DNA of 64,000 bases from Urechis unicinctus (lineage: Eukaryota; Annelida; Polychaeta; Xenopneusta; Urechidae). The translations under genes were made by a program, and so were the position numbers. Under the pieces are notes generated by a model. The model saw nothing but the letters and a program-made list of their open reading frames with translations, had not been told where the DNA came from and did no database searches. The first letter of the stretch is position 1. Each line of letters starts with the position of its first letter. Positions 11,721 through 24,699 of this stretch are shown piece by piece. The stretch is taken from positions 25,683,142 to 25,747,141 of the forward strand of contig CM067349.1 of the NCBI GenBank assembly GCA_034190875.2. Reading direction: 5' to 3'.

Positions 11721-13517
11721 AGTAATATTTACAGTAATATTTTCTCAACGTGCACGTAAAGCAGTGTCGCGTTGAATAATAACCCAACCGTTCCACTTTC
11801 ATAATAGTCCATTTTTATCAGAAAATATAGCATATAGCAAGGTAAATTGTATTAAGACAGATGTGCCGGGTGGTATAAAGACGCCATCTGATGCATTGGG
11901 GTGAATAGTCAGGTAAGGGTGCAATGGTATGTTGAAGTGGTGTTCGTTTGTTACATTATAACGATATCAAGTGAAGCTCGATGAATGCTATTCTGTATAT
12001 ACATTGTGACAAAGAAGAATAAGTGATCAGATTCTGTATGTTTGGCGAGCAGCAGAAATATGAGTGAGTTTTTTCGGACGCCATCGCTATTGCACATTCA
12101 ATTGACCAGTTTTATCAATTCTGCAGCAGCCATTGTGCATAACCACGTACAGATGCTTTAAATAAGATTATTCACCATAAGCCCCTATTGAGTAATCGAC
12201 CTTGTTAGTTTTACCCATTCCGCTATATCCCTGTCCCAAGCTTTCCGAGCACTTTTGTGCAACCAATGGATTCAAATGTCTGTTTCTGATGCTTAATAGA
12301 TTATTTTCGACAATTTAGCAATCCGCCCTCTATGACCGACTTTTGATTAGAATTTCGTATTTAAGTCCGTCGCAGCCTAACTAGAGCAGAGTGCCTGTCG
12401 TTGAGTTCTTGCTAATCGACTTTTTTCCGACGATAATGCATCTCGTTTTATCAATTCTGCAGCAGCGCATAATTGATGATGATTTCAATGCCGGCCCATA
12501 CCGCCCTCCACATATATCTGTCCCATACTTTTGGAGAATCACAACATTTTGAGAAAACACTTACTTAAGTGTATCATTTATACAGAAGAGCAAATGCAAC
12601 TATAGCGTCATGTACAAATCATCAAGGTTCCTCAGTGGGTCCATACCCGATGGAGCACGATATTTACTTAATAGATTATCATGGCTATCTCAAAAAATCA
12701 TTTTCATCCTTACAATTTAAAACCGACTAATTCTTCCATTTGTATCCAGTTCCCGGTGTCACGTACTTAATAGATCCTATCCTTTGATCTAAGCATACAG
12801 AGCTTTGTGTTCTGATGCATACATATCCAGCTATTCCCTGCATCAAATCGACGATTACACAACAGGGCGTTCACCAGCAAGAGAGGCGTCACAGGTTGCA
12901 CCGCAACAACAGCTGCTGCATCCGCACCGGCAGTGATGATGTATTGTAATCCTGACCAACCATATTGCAATCGACAGGTGTAACATTTGTGGAATAATTG
13001 ACGTGACAATGAATCTGCGCGGGTTAGTCAATGTGCTAACTATCCGCTGGCTGCATTCCCATTCGCTATGACGCACGTTTACGACGACAAGAGAAATCTA
13101 CGTAGAACAACAATGACATCCGGGGTACTAACGCTCGGTTACCTAAAACAAACCCCATACAGCCACTCTCATTGCGCTCTCGTTGGTCGAATGGGCGTTG
13201 CTTGGCATAACGTCATTGAATCACAAAGGAAGGATCTAGAATAAATGGCTTATCACTTGAGAATGGTATGATGCCAATTCGATCTTAACATGGGAAAGTT
13301 TATTGTAGGAAGCCAATAGTTAGAGTAGGATAGCGCATTACAATCATTGTGGGATACTGGAGAAAATGACGAGAATGACATGTTTGTCTCTGTAGTTGTT
13401 ACACTCTTTGCTGGCGACAAGGACAATTGATATCAATTTTCAAATAGTTATTTGAAATGTTTTTTATTATTGCTATTTTTATCTTAGGGTTTCTGATTTA
13501 TCGACCGCCTGCTAACG

Positions 13518-13880
13518 TCAAGTACACAATGGCAGTCCATCTTTGGTGCATAAAGATAGTCCATGTTTGGTACACAATGACAGTCCATGGTAAGCCCACG
13601 ATAGATAGTCCATGTTTGGCGCACAAAGACAGTCCATACTTAGCACACAATGACAGTCCATGTTTGGCAATGTATTATAGTTCAAGTTTAGCACAAAATC
13701 ACTGGCCATGCTCAACATATAATCACAGTCCGTATTTAGCACACAATACCATTTGATATTTGGCGCACAAGGCCAGTCAACGCTTTGAATAAAAATGACA
13801 GCCCATATTCGACAAACAATACATTCCATGTTTGACACGCATTGGCAGTTTATGCTAGCAAACAATAACAGTGTATATTT
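13518..13880. repeat. Degenerate ~24-bp minisatellite (ACAGTCCATGTTTGGCACACAATG)
   Basis: Variants of CAGTCCATGTTTGGCACACA recur roughly every 22-24 bp about fifteen times, with many substitutions. The same array is present in the duplicated segment at 35864-36170. It produces spurious open frames on both strands. Confidence 0.75.
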
Positions 13881-14044
13881 ACAGCCCGTTTATTCACGAA
13901 TGAGACTACTCAGTAGGTCAGATGGACTTGGCGGTTGATGCAATGGCCGTCATGGAGTTTGAAATGTACGAGTCTGTTTGACACGATATTGGAGGGTGAA
14001 TGATGTTAGGGTGATCTATGAAAACCGATTTGTTAGGGTATTTG

Positions 14045-14345
14045 TTAATTTGATATCAATCACATTTGACTAACAATTAATATCAACCATAGCTGAAATC
14101 AACCCTATATCAATCAGCTAATATAAATCTTACATCAATCACATATGATATCAATCATCCCTCAATCACTGCTGATAAATATATCAATATCATTCACAGA
14201 CACTCATTCAACAATCTCAGCTGAAATCAATCATTCATCAATAACTGCTGATATATACTCTATTCTTATCACACCTCATATCAACCCTTCATCGATTAAT
14301 CTGATATCAACCTTTCTCGATCACAGTTGATATCAATCACACATG
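14045..14345. repeat. Degenerate repeat of GATATCAATCA-type units
   Basis: The motif (TGATATCAATCAC) recurs irregularly with AACCCT or ATTCATC spacers. The paralogous stretch at 36315-36720 has gained a (TA)n tract in the middle. Confidence 0.6.
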
Positions 14346-14999
14346 CTATGTGATATAAGACGCAAAGTTGTGTGTTTGTTCGTCAATTCTAACGAGGTCG
14401 TCGTCAGCTAATGCACCGTAACCTAATGCCTTATTGACGGAATTCATAACGATGCTAGAACATAACCAAGACTTGTATTAAATAGCTAAGGAGCTGAATG
14501 TTAGGTTGTTGTCAGCAAAGAGCTGAATATCAGTTGTCGTCTGCAAAGAGAAGGATATGGGGTCGTAAATGTGTCGATATATATGAAGCTGAGAGCACAT
14601 GACTGGTCTTTTGGTTTTAGGTAATTAAAAAGAAACTGCGTCTTGATTGTAATTGCACTTTCAATGTTTGTATCCTTTGTTTTGCATGAGATTTTTCCTG
14701 CTTTGCATTGGATAGCAGCTTGTTTATTCATGGCTGAACTGCAGTAATATCACGATAGAGCTCAAACCTTGGCTGTTCTTAAAGCTTATGGTAAAGCTGC
14801 TTGTTTTACAATTAATTGTGTCAGCGTAACTAATGCGGGAGATGACATTTAATGAAGATGGTATAATCGCTCAATGCGCTCATTGGTGCAATAAAATGTT
14901 ATTCACGGAATCATCATCAGATGTTGATTGACTTTTTGATTGAATTTTGGACTGTGTGCATTTACTTCTGCTGTATTAATGTGTTTTCAATAAACATTT

Positions 15000-16330
15000 G
15001 ATGCTAATTGAAAACATAAAATGCTACAACTAAGACGGAAATATAACAAACAAATTATACATGCCTAGCAATATTTCTCTCAATGATGTTATAATGTATT
15101 TTTCAGTTCCGATCGGGCAGTTCCTCGTGATCCAATTTCTTCTTCTTTTGCCATATGTCTCAATGTTGTATAGATTCACAATAATGTTATACCTCTACGA
15201 CATAAATGACTACTTCGGACCTCCAGTGCCCCAACAGGGCTATGATTGACTAGTCTCCACTTCATACGGTCCTAGAATGTATTGAATATATTCGGACAAT
15301 CAATTTTTGCTTCTACGTCATGCTAATATTTGCTCATCATTATGGAAAACATAATCTGGTTAGTTTTATCTAGCAAAATTGTAGTTACCTAACCAAAGAC
15401 AGTAAAAACAGAAATTGGTAAGTCAACCATTACATATCCCTGGTGGATTATGATCTATAATTACCATCGTTCACCCACCATAAAAATATATGTTAACTAT
15501 CAATGCTTTTTGTAGACGTAATCTGCCATCTTTCCAACTGTATCGCGTTGAACTTCCGACCCAATGTGTTAGTGCTGATTGGATGATGACACTACTGGGG
15601 TGTGAATAGTAAGCGTCCACTGCTTAGATCACACAACGTCTGGAGTAAGAACTCACAATTTAAGGTTCATTGTGATTGCCATTGACATACCATTTTCTTG
15701 AAAGGATTACGTGTTGTTTGATCAAAACACACAGCACCTTCAGTTGATCAAAACATCAAGATATAATGGATATAGCTGTCCACAATCAGTTTTGCTTCTT
15801 TTGTTTTAATGAGCATCCAGCTACACCGGAAATCACAAGTGAGGGATGGTGTCAAAACCATACTTCCCCCTTCTTTTGAGATAAAGCATAATGACAAACA
15901 TTCATCATGATCATAACGCAATACAACAGTTCAAAGCGTTCTCGCACATTATAACTTATGTTGTAATGTCTCTGCAAATAATGGGTCTGCACATCTCATT
16001 GGCACAAATAAACAAAATTGTTCATGCGAATACGTGTGTTTGCTTATCCTTTAAGCACTACAGTATTCTAGTTATGTGTCACAAATAAACATAGCTCGGT
16101 GTAATCCAATTGCTCAATTATATTTGCTGGTAATCTTTCGGCCATTTTGGTGGTTAGCTGATTCTTCCAGATGATGACTTGTCACACACAACTGATACTT
16201 CATTCTCGACTGATTGTTGAGCTTTGTGCACACGAGTAGACTGAGTGCTGGTTATATCGTTCTCTGAAATCTCACTGCGTCAACCATCATTCCTGACATT
16301 CATGATGTTGGTGTTATGCAGAGTTGAAGT
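15000..16330. other. No recognisable gene
   Basis: Only short frames occur. A stretch at 15796-15860 (GAGCATCCAGCTACACCGG...) has homologues near 18.98-19.05 kb and 38.43-38.53 kb, which suggests that the Ty3/gypsy fossil at 16.3-18.9 kb now separates related sequence. Confidence 0.4.
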
Positions 16331-16339
16331 CTCCAGATT

Positions 16340-18900
16340 CCGTTGTTTTATCTCTTTTAGAAACCGTTGATTACACCTAAACGTGGAACCATCCTGCATC
16401 TCCACCTATTCGATCTTGGTTCTGGGCACTTGTTAACTATCTTAGCAGTAGTCCAACTTCTGTGTTTGAGGGTTCTGCACTCCCACAGTCTGACCTAGCT
16501 GAAAATCGGGCCGTTCTTTTGCTGATCTGTCATTATACTGTTTTTGAAGATCCTGACGATCTTTCAATGCCATCATAACATTCTCCTTTTTTTTATCTTA
16601 GCAGGTATGTTGGTCCTTATTTATCTGTTGTGCAGTAGCTCTGATGGGCTACCAATCTGAGCATCAAATGGAGTAGCTCGGTCACACAAAAGAGCAATTT
16701 CTGGGTCAATTGCAACACGTTTGGCTTTTTCCATGCTGTTCGTGACAGTCTGTACTACTCTTTCAATAAATCCATTTGACTGCGGGTAATGGGGTGATGC
16801 CATGATGTGCCTGAATCCCCGATTCGGGTTGAATTCGTTGGATTCCCTGCTGGAGCAGCATGGTCCTCCATCTGTGAATACTCTTTCTAGTATGTCATGC
16901 CTAAAGATAGTTTTTAGCTTTGCAATGACTGCTGCGCTGGTTTCTGTATTTAGATGTCTGATACGAGGCATTTTGCTGTAGTAATCCGCCACTATCAAGT
17001 TTGTTTGTCCATCAAGGTAGAACAAATCTGAACCAACATTTTGCCATGGACCACTGTGCATACCATGTGGTATTGTGCTCTGTTTTTGTTCCTTTCTACT
17101 AAATTCAAGACAAGCATCAACAAACTGTTCAATGTTATTGTCTATACCACGCCAGTAAACACATGACCTGGCTCTTAGTCGTGTTTTCTCAATTCCTTGG
17201 TGACTAGCATGTAGTCTCTACATTATCTTATGGTGGAGTTCTTTGGGGATTACAATTCTTTGCCCTTTCATAAGGATACCGTCCTGCACAGACTAGAAGT
17301 CGTTTCACGCACCAGTATGGTCGAAAACATTCCGGTAGTTTCTGTACACTTTCTGGCCAGCCTTTTTTTCACCACTTCTAAGAGAGGTTTGAGCTCTTCG
17401 TCATTTTCAGTACATGTTCGTAGCTGATCCATGTTTGCATCTGACCACCTAACACTATGGAAGTTCTTCTCTATTTTCATTGTATCAGCTGGTGTTGGTT
17501 TAACCTTGATAGCGCATCAGCTAACAAAAGCTCTTTTCCAGGCCTGTATGTGATCTTCATGTCGTATTGCTGTATTCGCGGTAGCATGCGTTGTAAACGT
17601 GGTGGTGCCTTGTCAAGGATTTTAAGATGTATCGATTCCAGAGGTTTATGGTCTGATTCGACAGTGAATGTAGTTCCATAAACCTAGGTATGGAAGAGTT
17701 CTGCACCAAATACCGCTGCTAACATCTCTCTCTTGATGTTTGGATATGGTTTTTCGGTCGGAGTAAAGGCTTTTGATGCAAATGCGATTAATTTCTCACT
17801 TCCATTATCTGCTCCTAACCCCTTCTTGCTCGCACCTACCTGTATACGTGTCTCTAGCTTTGTGTTGAAGTAGCTGAGTGTAAAAGTATTGCAGGTTTGA
17901 TCCTTGATAGCTTGGTAGGCATTTCTGTGTGTAGCTGTCAACATCCAATGCGTATCCTTCTTAACCAAATCTCTCAGAACTGAGGTCTTGTCTGACAGGA
18001 TGGCAATAAATGGTGCTAGGTACTGAATTCTGTCTAAGAACTGCTGTAGTTTTTTGACACCTGTAGGACTAGGTAGATTAGCTATCGCTCATGTCTTCTT
18101 TGGATCTGGCTTCACTCCCTCAGTGGTATAAACCATACCGAAGAAATTAACTTCTTTTGTCTTGATGACACATTTTTCAGCATTGAAGACGAGGCCATTA
18201 ACACAGGCATGCTGCCTAAGATTGTGAAGATTCTGGTCATGATCGTCCTCAGTGGTTCCAAATACTATGATATCATCAGCTACATTTATTGTACCCTTGC
18301 AGCCAGTTAGGATAATGTCCATACTTTCTTGAGACACTCTCGGACCAAGAGGGAACGGTTTAAATCGATATCTGCCTCCTAATGCACTAAATGACGTGAG
18401 GGCTGATGACTGTTTGTCAAGCAAGCTCGATGCTCCAGTATCCATGTCTCGCATCTAATTTACTGACGAATGAAGCTCCTGATAGCTTGTGCGTGATTTC
18501 TTCAATTGTTGGCGTTCGGTGGTGTGTTCGTTGGATCGTGGTGTTGAGATTTCGCGGATACAAACAAACGATAGTCCACCCGATTCCTTCCTGTTGGACG
18601 CTAAACAGGCTGAGCAATTCAGTGCTCTCGTTTTCAGGTATTAGTTCTTTTACATCTTGAGCTATCCTTTTATCCAGTTCTGCTTGGATTCCACTTTTGA
18701 GATGAATGGGTGTCTTCCTGGTAGAATTGATAACTGGCGTAACATCCTGTCGGATATTGATTCGGTATCTTCCTGAGAACTTTCCAATTCCAGAGAACCG
18801 ATCTGGGTACATGTTCGTGAGTGCATTCGTGTCCTGTATTGGGACAAACCGCACAAGATAGAAACATCCAGCGAATATATCATGTTCACATTCAAATGAT
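16340..18900 (-). mobile_element. Old Ty3/gypsy fossil, pol part, minus strand
   Basis: Reading from high to low coordinates, there is reverse transcriptase (about 18850-18090, with LDARHGYWSIEL and later VADDIIVFG), RNase H (about 17970-17500) and integrase (about 17060-16370, with ADYYSK and YPQSNGFIE). It is related to, but clearly diverged from, the young element at 1.3-5.9 kb. I see no gag, protease or LTRs, so it is truncated at both ends. It is broken in several places (roughly six or more) and is old. Confidence 0.85.
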
Positions 18901-19104
18901 GCTAACGCGTTGACTTATTGGAGCTAATGCTGCTAAAGTCATATTACCGATGCCGCCATGTAATGCTTGTTTTGCTTGAAACGAGGAATAAATATTCTAA
19001 AGTGGACACAAACATCTTGTTTTGATGAGCATCCAAGCGCGTGAGTTACACTACGGGCCATATTAAAGATAAACATAGCCAAGTTGAAACAATACGAACC
19101 ATTA

Positions 19105-19475
19105 CAAACTAGAATCGGAAAACCCGGAATATTTAAATTAACCGTTCAATAATCGGCAATTTAACATAATGTGTTTTGTGAGTCATATCTCAAAACTGAA
19201 ACTGATTTGGATTTGCTAGCGAAAAGCAAAAACTATCCGTCGATTGGGACGTGGCTTGATTGGCAGCACGCCAAAGTCTTCCACGTAAGAGATATCTGTA
19301 TGCAATACAGTGATATCTGTTACGGGGTTCTAGATATCACATAAGCTTATAAAAAGATGAGTGAGAGATTAACAATATTTATTATACAGGCTCATTGGGA
19401 GATGGAATTGGCTTCAAAAAGACAAAAGTTTATTTTTTTGTGGGAACACTGTACGGAGACACACGAGATATCGCT
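19105..19475 (+). promoter_or_regulatory. Upstream region of gene A with GATATC cluster
   Basis: Four GATATC palindromes lie at 19291, 19312, 19333 and 19467, the first three at exact 21-bp steps. A TATA-like TTATAAAAAG is at 19348-19357. The region is conserved upstream of C (39.55-39.87 kb) and E (54.74-55.15 kb). GATATC contains overlapping GATA cores on both strands. Promoter function is inferred from position and conservation. Confidence 0.4.
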
Positions 19476-19634
19476 GTTCCACAATATATTTGGTAAAATT
19501 CCTTTTAAAGTCAGGCTTGTGTAATTGATTAGTTCAGCATCACGCCTCATAGAGAATTTAATGCATCGCAGAAGGATCCATAGATTCCGTTGTCAGCAAA
19601 ATAGATCTGAATTGTGATCTTCAACTTACAGAGG

Positions 19635-20385
19635 ATGGCGGTAATGTTGCAGGTGCTTATATAACATTACATGCTGTGACTGAAGTTAAGTGTGTTTATA
19701 TACCTGTCATATGTATCATTGACATAACAAGTGTTATTTCCGCTGCCTTCAGGTGCTGTGTGTCGTCAGTTTATGGACTTGCATCGAATCTCGGTCGTTA
19801 TCAGTTGATGTTACCAGATGTAACCCGAACACAGAGAAGAACAGATGTCATTGTGTTGATGAATGGTTCGATGTAGTGATTGAACGATGTATTCCGTGCC
19901 ACGTCGTGTGTCGATCAAGTGTTTATAATGAATGGTGCCGGAGTCAATGTCCAGGTAAATTACTGACTTTTAAGGAAAACAAATGAAAATACTTGATAAC
20001 TTAAGCATCGCCAGGAGCCATTGCAATGCTTTATCAGCTATCACGGGTTTCTGTTTCAGTCTTTGTCCGCTATATCCAATCAATACCAAAGACCTCAGCA
20101 ACAATGCCCACATCGACAGCTTCCGCATCGATAACGTTAGCAGCGCCGTTACAAACTGCAGTAGCGGCAGTAGAAGCACCAGGTCCCCAGAACGCGGCAC
20201 CCTCTATGCTGGCATCAGATGACGACATGGCGGTCCTGGCAGCGGTGAAGCAGATGACCTGGTTGCTGGGCATCACTGTCGTTCTCTGTATCGTCATAAT
20301 GATAACACTGAGTGTGGTTATGTGTCACTGTTATCGCAAGAGTGCCATGACAAATGGCTGTAAAACGAAGAGCGATTTCACATGA
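19635..20385 (+). CDS. Gene A: BCMA-like single-module TNF-receptor-type membrane protein
   Basis: Three exons: 19635-19652, 19753-19954, 20060-20385 (GT-AG; phase 0 then phase 1), giving 181 residues. Exon 1 encodes MAVMLQ and exon 2 continues a hydrophobic signal peptide to about residue 23. Eight cysteines follow (29, 38, 40, 52, 55, 59, 68, 72). The last six are spaced C-x11-C-x2-C-x3-C-x8-C-x3-C around EWFDVVIERCIPC. As I remember it, human BCMA has x12-x2-x3-x8-x3 and EYFDSLLHACIPC. Residues 75-140 form a Thr/Ala/Pro-rich stalk, 141-161 a membrane helix, and a 20-residue tail (CHCYRK...) follows with no evident TRAF or death motif. The predicted role is cell-surface binding of a TNF-family ligand. 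The residues before the first cysteine (SVDVTR) differ from all other copies. AATAAA lies at 20710. Confidence 0.72.
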
Positions 20386-20709
20386 ACACGCCTCAGAAAC
20401 AAGAATTGTCTGACTGGCAGACGTTAGATGTATGATGATACCGTAATGACAATCTTTCGTCTCCCGTATGCACTAACGTGCTATCTGTAAGGCGATTGGC
20501 CAGGTTATGTCGACTAAGAATGTGGGTTTACCTTAGTCTGCATGGCACTATGGGTTTTATCCTCGGCTTATAACCTGACTCACTTGTTGCAACGTCATGT
20601 TTATAACTGCATGTTCAACCTTCGTGTAGGCGGACAAATGTGGTGTATGAACTTGTTACATACGTCGCTGTGAAAGGAATACATGCAAATGGTTGTCAGC
20701 ATCTGTACG

Positions 20710-20715
20710 AATAAA
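20710..20715 (+). terminator. Poly(A) signal of gene A
   Basis: AATAAA about 325 bp after the stop, in the context GAATAAATTATTTTGCATG. The same context follows genes B (24660) and E (56247), and with one change gene D (44371). Confidence 0.65.
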
Positions 20716-20719
20716 TTAT

Positions 20720-23030
20720 TTTGCATGTTATAATTATTGTTTTTACATGAAAGAAAACTCACAGAGCACTCACGTAGAACACTACTTCCAGCACCGACTT
20801 TGTGGCCTCATTGAATGACGTCGACAAATCCTGACGGGATACGGTTTTACGTCAAGTGACATTGACACTCATATTGTCGTCTCCTGAATCCACATAATAT
20901 TGACTGCAGATGGACACCTTGACCATATTACATGGCTAAATCGATGTATTTTTCTTAGGTTCCCAAGTAATATCCAACCTCGACTCGTTATAGTTCCCAA
21001 ATGACAGGTCGTCCAGCATGGTATATTCCTAACCATAACTCAGATGAAGCTGAATGATTTATAGGCAACAAGGTTGTAGACATATCTTACCTACAGCACT
21101 GCGTTTCAAACCAGAGATAGAAACCACAGTTGAACATCGGACCAAGTTGTGAGTGGTGGTGGCGGGGTGGGGGGGGGGGGGGGGGGGGGGGGGGGGAACT
21201 GAACCTCAAAAACATTTTCCTCGTTATAACTTAGCAATCGCTAAAAGGTGCAGTGGTCAGCAATGTTTTATTTTAGTCCATTTCATGAAGTACAGCAGCC
21301 CCTCCTTCTGACCATCCTGGAACACACAATGTGCAAGTATTCTTGAGTTAAAGCTTAATGTTGGTTTGGTCACAGCAGTTGATAACAGCGGCGTCTATTG
21401 TACGCTTAAGTACATGTATCTATGACCTCTAGAATCGACTCAAGTAGGTCTCTAATGCTGCATTTAAATGTAATAACTCAGTGTTGCTTTGTGATTTTCA
21501 ACACGAACATTTAAGTTTTTTGTAGGTTTCGATATATGTATAGGCGTCAATGGTAACAGGTAAATAGCCAGCACAGTGATTTTGTCAAAATAAGTCGACA
21601 TGTTGAATTTCAGAAGCAGGATTTAAGTATTTGTGTATTGTCCAAAGTTCTCGCTTCAAACCCGGTCAATACTATACGACGTGATCAATTCCATCGACAC
21701 CCTCTACATCGCTGAACTCCTTTATAGCAGGATATCATTTATCAAGGGACGACGAGGCAGTCGGTATATTAGTGAAGCAGCCTTTCGAGTCGGTATATCT
21801 TAGTGAAGCGGTATTTTATGACACTTTATCGAAAATTAAGAATGACTGCTATGCGAGGTATATACTTAATACAAGTTGGATGTTTCGGAGAGTGGAGAAT
21901 TTCATCGGTCCGATGCTCACGTTGCTGAATGAGATTTCCGAAATTCAAGATATCAGAAATGACTTATATCATGTAGCGAGGTTATTGATATACCACAAGT
22001 GAATTAAGAGTAAATTATTGTGGTTTATATGGAGCTAGAGGTGACTGGTGAGGGTGTGGAGAGGGGAGAATCAGTGAACGATAAAGGTCACATGTGTATA
22101 TATAAACATGTCATTCTGTGACTTAAGAAAGGCGTGAAGCGTATAACTGTGATGCACAAGATGGCTTTTATATTGTCTACAGGTGCTCTACGCTGTTGGT
22201 TTACTGCTGTTAGTCACGTTCGTCTTACAAAACGCATTGAGCTAATTCAGGATAGTATAGATTATTCAAATTAGTTGCGTAATGGATTCCTCTAGAGGAT
22301 CTGTATAACATTGTAAGAATTGTACATTGTCCTATCCAACTTGACGATACAACCGCTCACTGAGTGTTTATCTCTGTTTAGTAATGACGCAGTGCAGAGT
22401 GTTGAGTGGCTAAGTTTTGTTCTATTCTTATACCTTTGCATACGACGGACTCCCTCGTTCACGATTTGTTAAAAGGGGACAAAAATAGCTACGTTGGGTA
22501 ACTACAATGTATTATCCTTACATGAAACACGCGTCATATCACGGGAGGCCAGGTTAGGAATACGTAGCATTGCCTTGTTAAGAAGAGTTGAATAATGACA
22601 GGCGCATATTGAAAGGTGATAAGGTTCAGTAACTGTTACATAAGTTGTCTCAAGTATCTAATACTACGAAAGCTACAACATACCGCAACGATGCTTCGTT
22701 AAAATGGGCGATGGGGGTGCTTTTCACAATGCCCGGGACTTGGACTGTCGATGGTTTAAACTAGATTTACTTCCTTAAACTCCCTTTTTTTTATTGGAAG
22801 TCTCGAGAAGTCGCATTGTATTTGTCAGAGATAAATCTTTTTTTGGCGTGATCGACAACGAACAAGGTGTTATTCATGGTCATGGTGGTCTTGATCACGA
22901 TACAAAACCTACGGGTGACCACTGTATGGTTTTAAATGCGGGACACATTTTAGATATACATCGCCACTTTAAAGCTATGTCAACTGTTCTTAACTAAAAT
23001 CTAACAAATTCTGCATATTAAGATAAACTG
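20720..23030. other. Spacer between genes A and B; poly-G tract and relic donor end
   Basis: No supported gene. An almost uninterrupted G run lies at about 21164-21196. At 21545-21559 the run GTCAATGGTAACAG followed by GTAAATA resembles the 3' end of the cysteine exon with its donor, as at 25600 and 57353. A 67-codon frame at 22794-22997 recurs at 42500 because the whole block is duplicated, which is not evidence for coding. Confidence 0.5.
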
Positions 23031-23149
23031 TTGAACAATCGATAATATAACATCGACAGTATCATGCAGATATTTATTCTGAGATTTGATCAAGCTTTAG
23101 CTGCGATCAACAACAACTGACTGTCGCGGCGTATTATCGCGATGGGTTG

Positions 23150-23320
23150 CACAATGCGATATCAAAGCTGTTTAAGATATCTAGTTCTGTTATAGCTTAT
23201 TATAACAATGTCACGTGGCTTTCATGATATCAGAAAAAGCCCTGATCTATGTTAGCTGGGACACATGTATTGACTTATTTTGTTACAATTCAAGATATCA
23301 TTATTATCTAAGATATCTTG
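23150..23320 (+). promoter_or_regulatory. Upstream region of gene B with five GATATC sites
   Basis: GATATC occurs at 23158, 23176, 23226, 23294 and 23312, all within 160 bp and about 120-280 bp before the start codon. The arrangement differs from that upstream of gene A, so the cluster is not explained only by recent duplication. The matching region of gene D is at about 42.86-43.02 kb. Confidence 0.4.
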
Positions 23321-23439
23321 TAGACCGATATGACTGTGTAACCCGATAGGGGATTACCATTCTTCTTTGTATCGTGAAGAACCTAATCTGTAGTCTGGGG
23401 ACTACTCGTGTACCGTGAAGAGATCCTTAGTTACAGAAG

Positions 23440-24233
23440 ATGACGACCCTGTTACAGGTGCTTGTCTAATATTATATGCTGTGACTGAAGTTGAATGTGG
23501 TTTATACACCTGTGATGGGTAACAGTGATATAACAAGTGTGATTTATGCTGCCTTCAGGTGCTGTGTGTCGTCAGTTTATGGACCTGTATCGCTTCCCGA
23601 TCGTTGTCAGCCGAAGATACCCAATGTAACCCGAACACAGAGAAGAACAGATGTCATTGTGTTGATGAATGGTTCGATGTAGTAATTGACAGATGTATTC
23701 CGTGCCACGTCGTGTGTCGATCAATTGTTTATGATGAATGGTGCCAGAGTCAATGCCCAGGTAAGTTGCTGACTCTTTAATGAAAAAAAGTGAAAATACT
23801 TGATATTTTAAGCGTCGTCAGGAACCATTGCAATATTATATCAACTGTTATTTTTTATGTTTCAGTCTTTGCAAGCTATATCCATTCGACACCAAAGGCC
23901 TCATCAACTACAACCACATCGACAGTCCCCACATCGATAACCATAGCAACGCCTATACAATCAGCAGATGCAGCAGCAGCAGCAAAAGCAGGTCTCCAGA
24001 ACGAGGCATCCTCTATGCTGGCATCAGATGATGTCGATACGGTCCTAGCAGCAGTGAATCTGCTGACGTGGTTGCTGGGCATCACTGCCGTCCTCTGTAT
24101 CGTCATACTGATAACACTGGGCGTGGTTATTGTGTCTGTTATGCGAGCGCGTCGCCGTGATCGTAAGAATGGCACGCCAAATGACCGTACAAAGAAGAAC
24201 AAAGATTCACATGAACACATGTCAGCAATATGA
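23440..24233 (+). CDS. Gene B: BCMA-like membrane protein, type 2 with long basic tail
   Basis: Exons 23440-23457, 23559-23760 and 23866-24233 give 195 residues. The signal peptide begins MTTLLQ across the exon 1/2 junction. The eight-cysteine module is intact, with WFDVVIDRCIPC in the BCMA-like centre. A Thr/Ser/Ala-rich stalk precedes a membrane helix at about 142-166, followed by a 29-residue, strongly basic tail starting RARRRDRK, a good stop-transfer signal. This is the longest tail in the family and probably the ancestral frame, since parts of it reappear out of frame in the other copies. No TRAF-binding or death-domain motif is visible. Poly(A) signal at 24660. It shares a block with gene A, duplicated as C+D. 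Confidence 0.75.
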
Positions 24234-24659
24234 ATTATCTGGTTGGCAGATGTAGGTTTTATGATAATACCGTAATGATATAATGAATGTTTGGCCCTAA
24301 ACTTCAGGCATAATACGACAATCACTAGTCTCTGGTATGTACGAACGAGCTATCTGTATAGCGACCGGTGATGTCGACTAAGAATGTGAGTTTACCTTCG
24401 GCACTGTCGGATTTTATCATCTCCACATCACCTGACTTATGAGTTAATTCTTGTTTCAACTTCATGTTTATAACTGCATTTGCTTATATTTTTTTACATT
24501 CTGTGGGTGATGGTGTATATATTATATGCTGTTGTAACATTTCCTGTGACCCGCCTACTTACTTACTTACTTACTGCATGCGGATAAATGTGATGTAAAT
24601 ACTTTGTGAATATGTCGGTGTGAAAGTATTATTTGCAAATGTTTGTCAGTATATTTATG

Positions 24660-24665
24660 AATAAA
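24660..24665 (+). terminator. Poly(A) signal of gene B
   Basis: AATAAA about 425 bp downstream of the stop, in the family context GAATAAATTATTTTGCATG. Confidence 0.65.
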
Positions 24666-24699
24666 TTATTTTGCATGTTATTAATATTGTGTTTACATA

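Larger units (their letters stand above)
11725..15000. repeat. Segmental duplication, copy I (partner 30140-38000)
   Basis: Blocks at 11.73-12.4, 12.45-13.25, 13.4-13.9, 14.0-14.35 and 14.5-14.98 kb reappear in the same order and strand at 30.15-30.95, 31.87-32.85, 35.8-36.2, 36.2-36.75 and 37.25-37.95 kb. Divergence by eye is around 5-10 percent. This copy lacks the large insertions seen in copy II and so approximates the older arrangement. No protein-coding gene is recognisable in either copy. Confidence 0.8.

Noticed and set aside
19753-19986. Exon 2 read as a stand-alone gene with a GTG start
   Set aside because: The GTG follows an acceptor CAG, and an upstream ATG exon completes the signal peptide in all five copies. 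Splicing explains it better.
22794-22997. 67-codon frame repeated at 42500-42703
   Set aside because: Conserved only because the whole block is recently duplicated. Four base differences, two silent, give no evidence of selection, and there is no domain.
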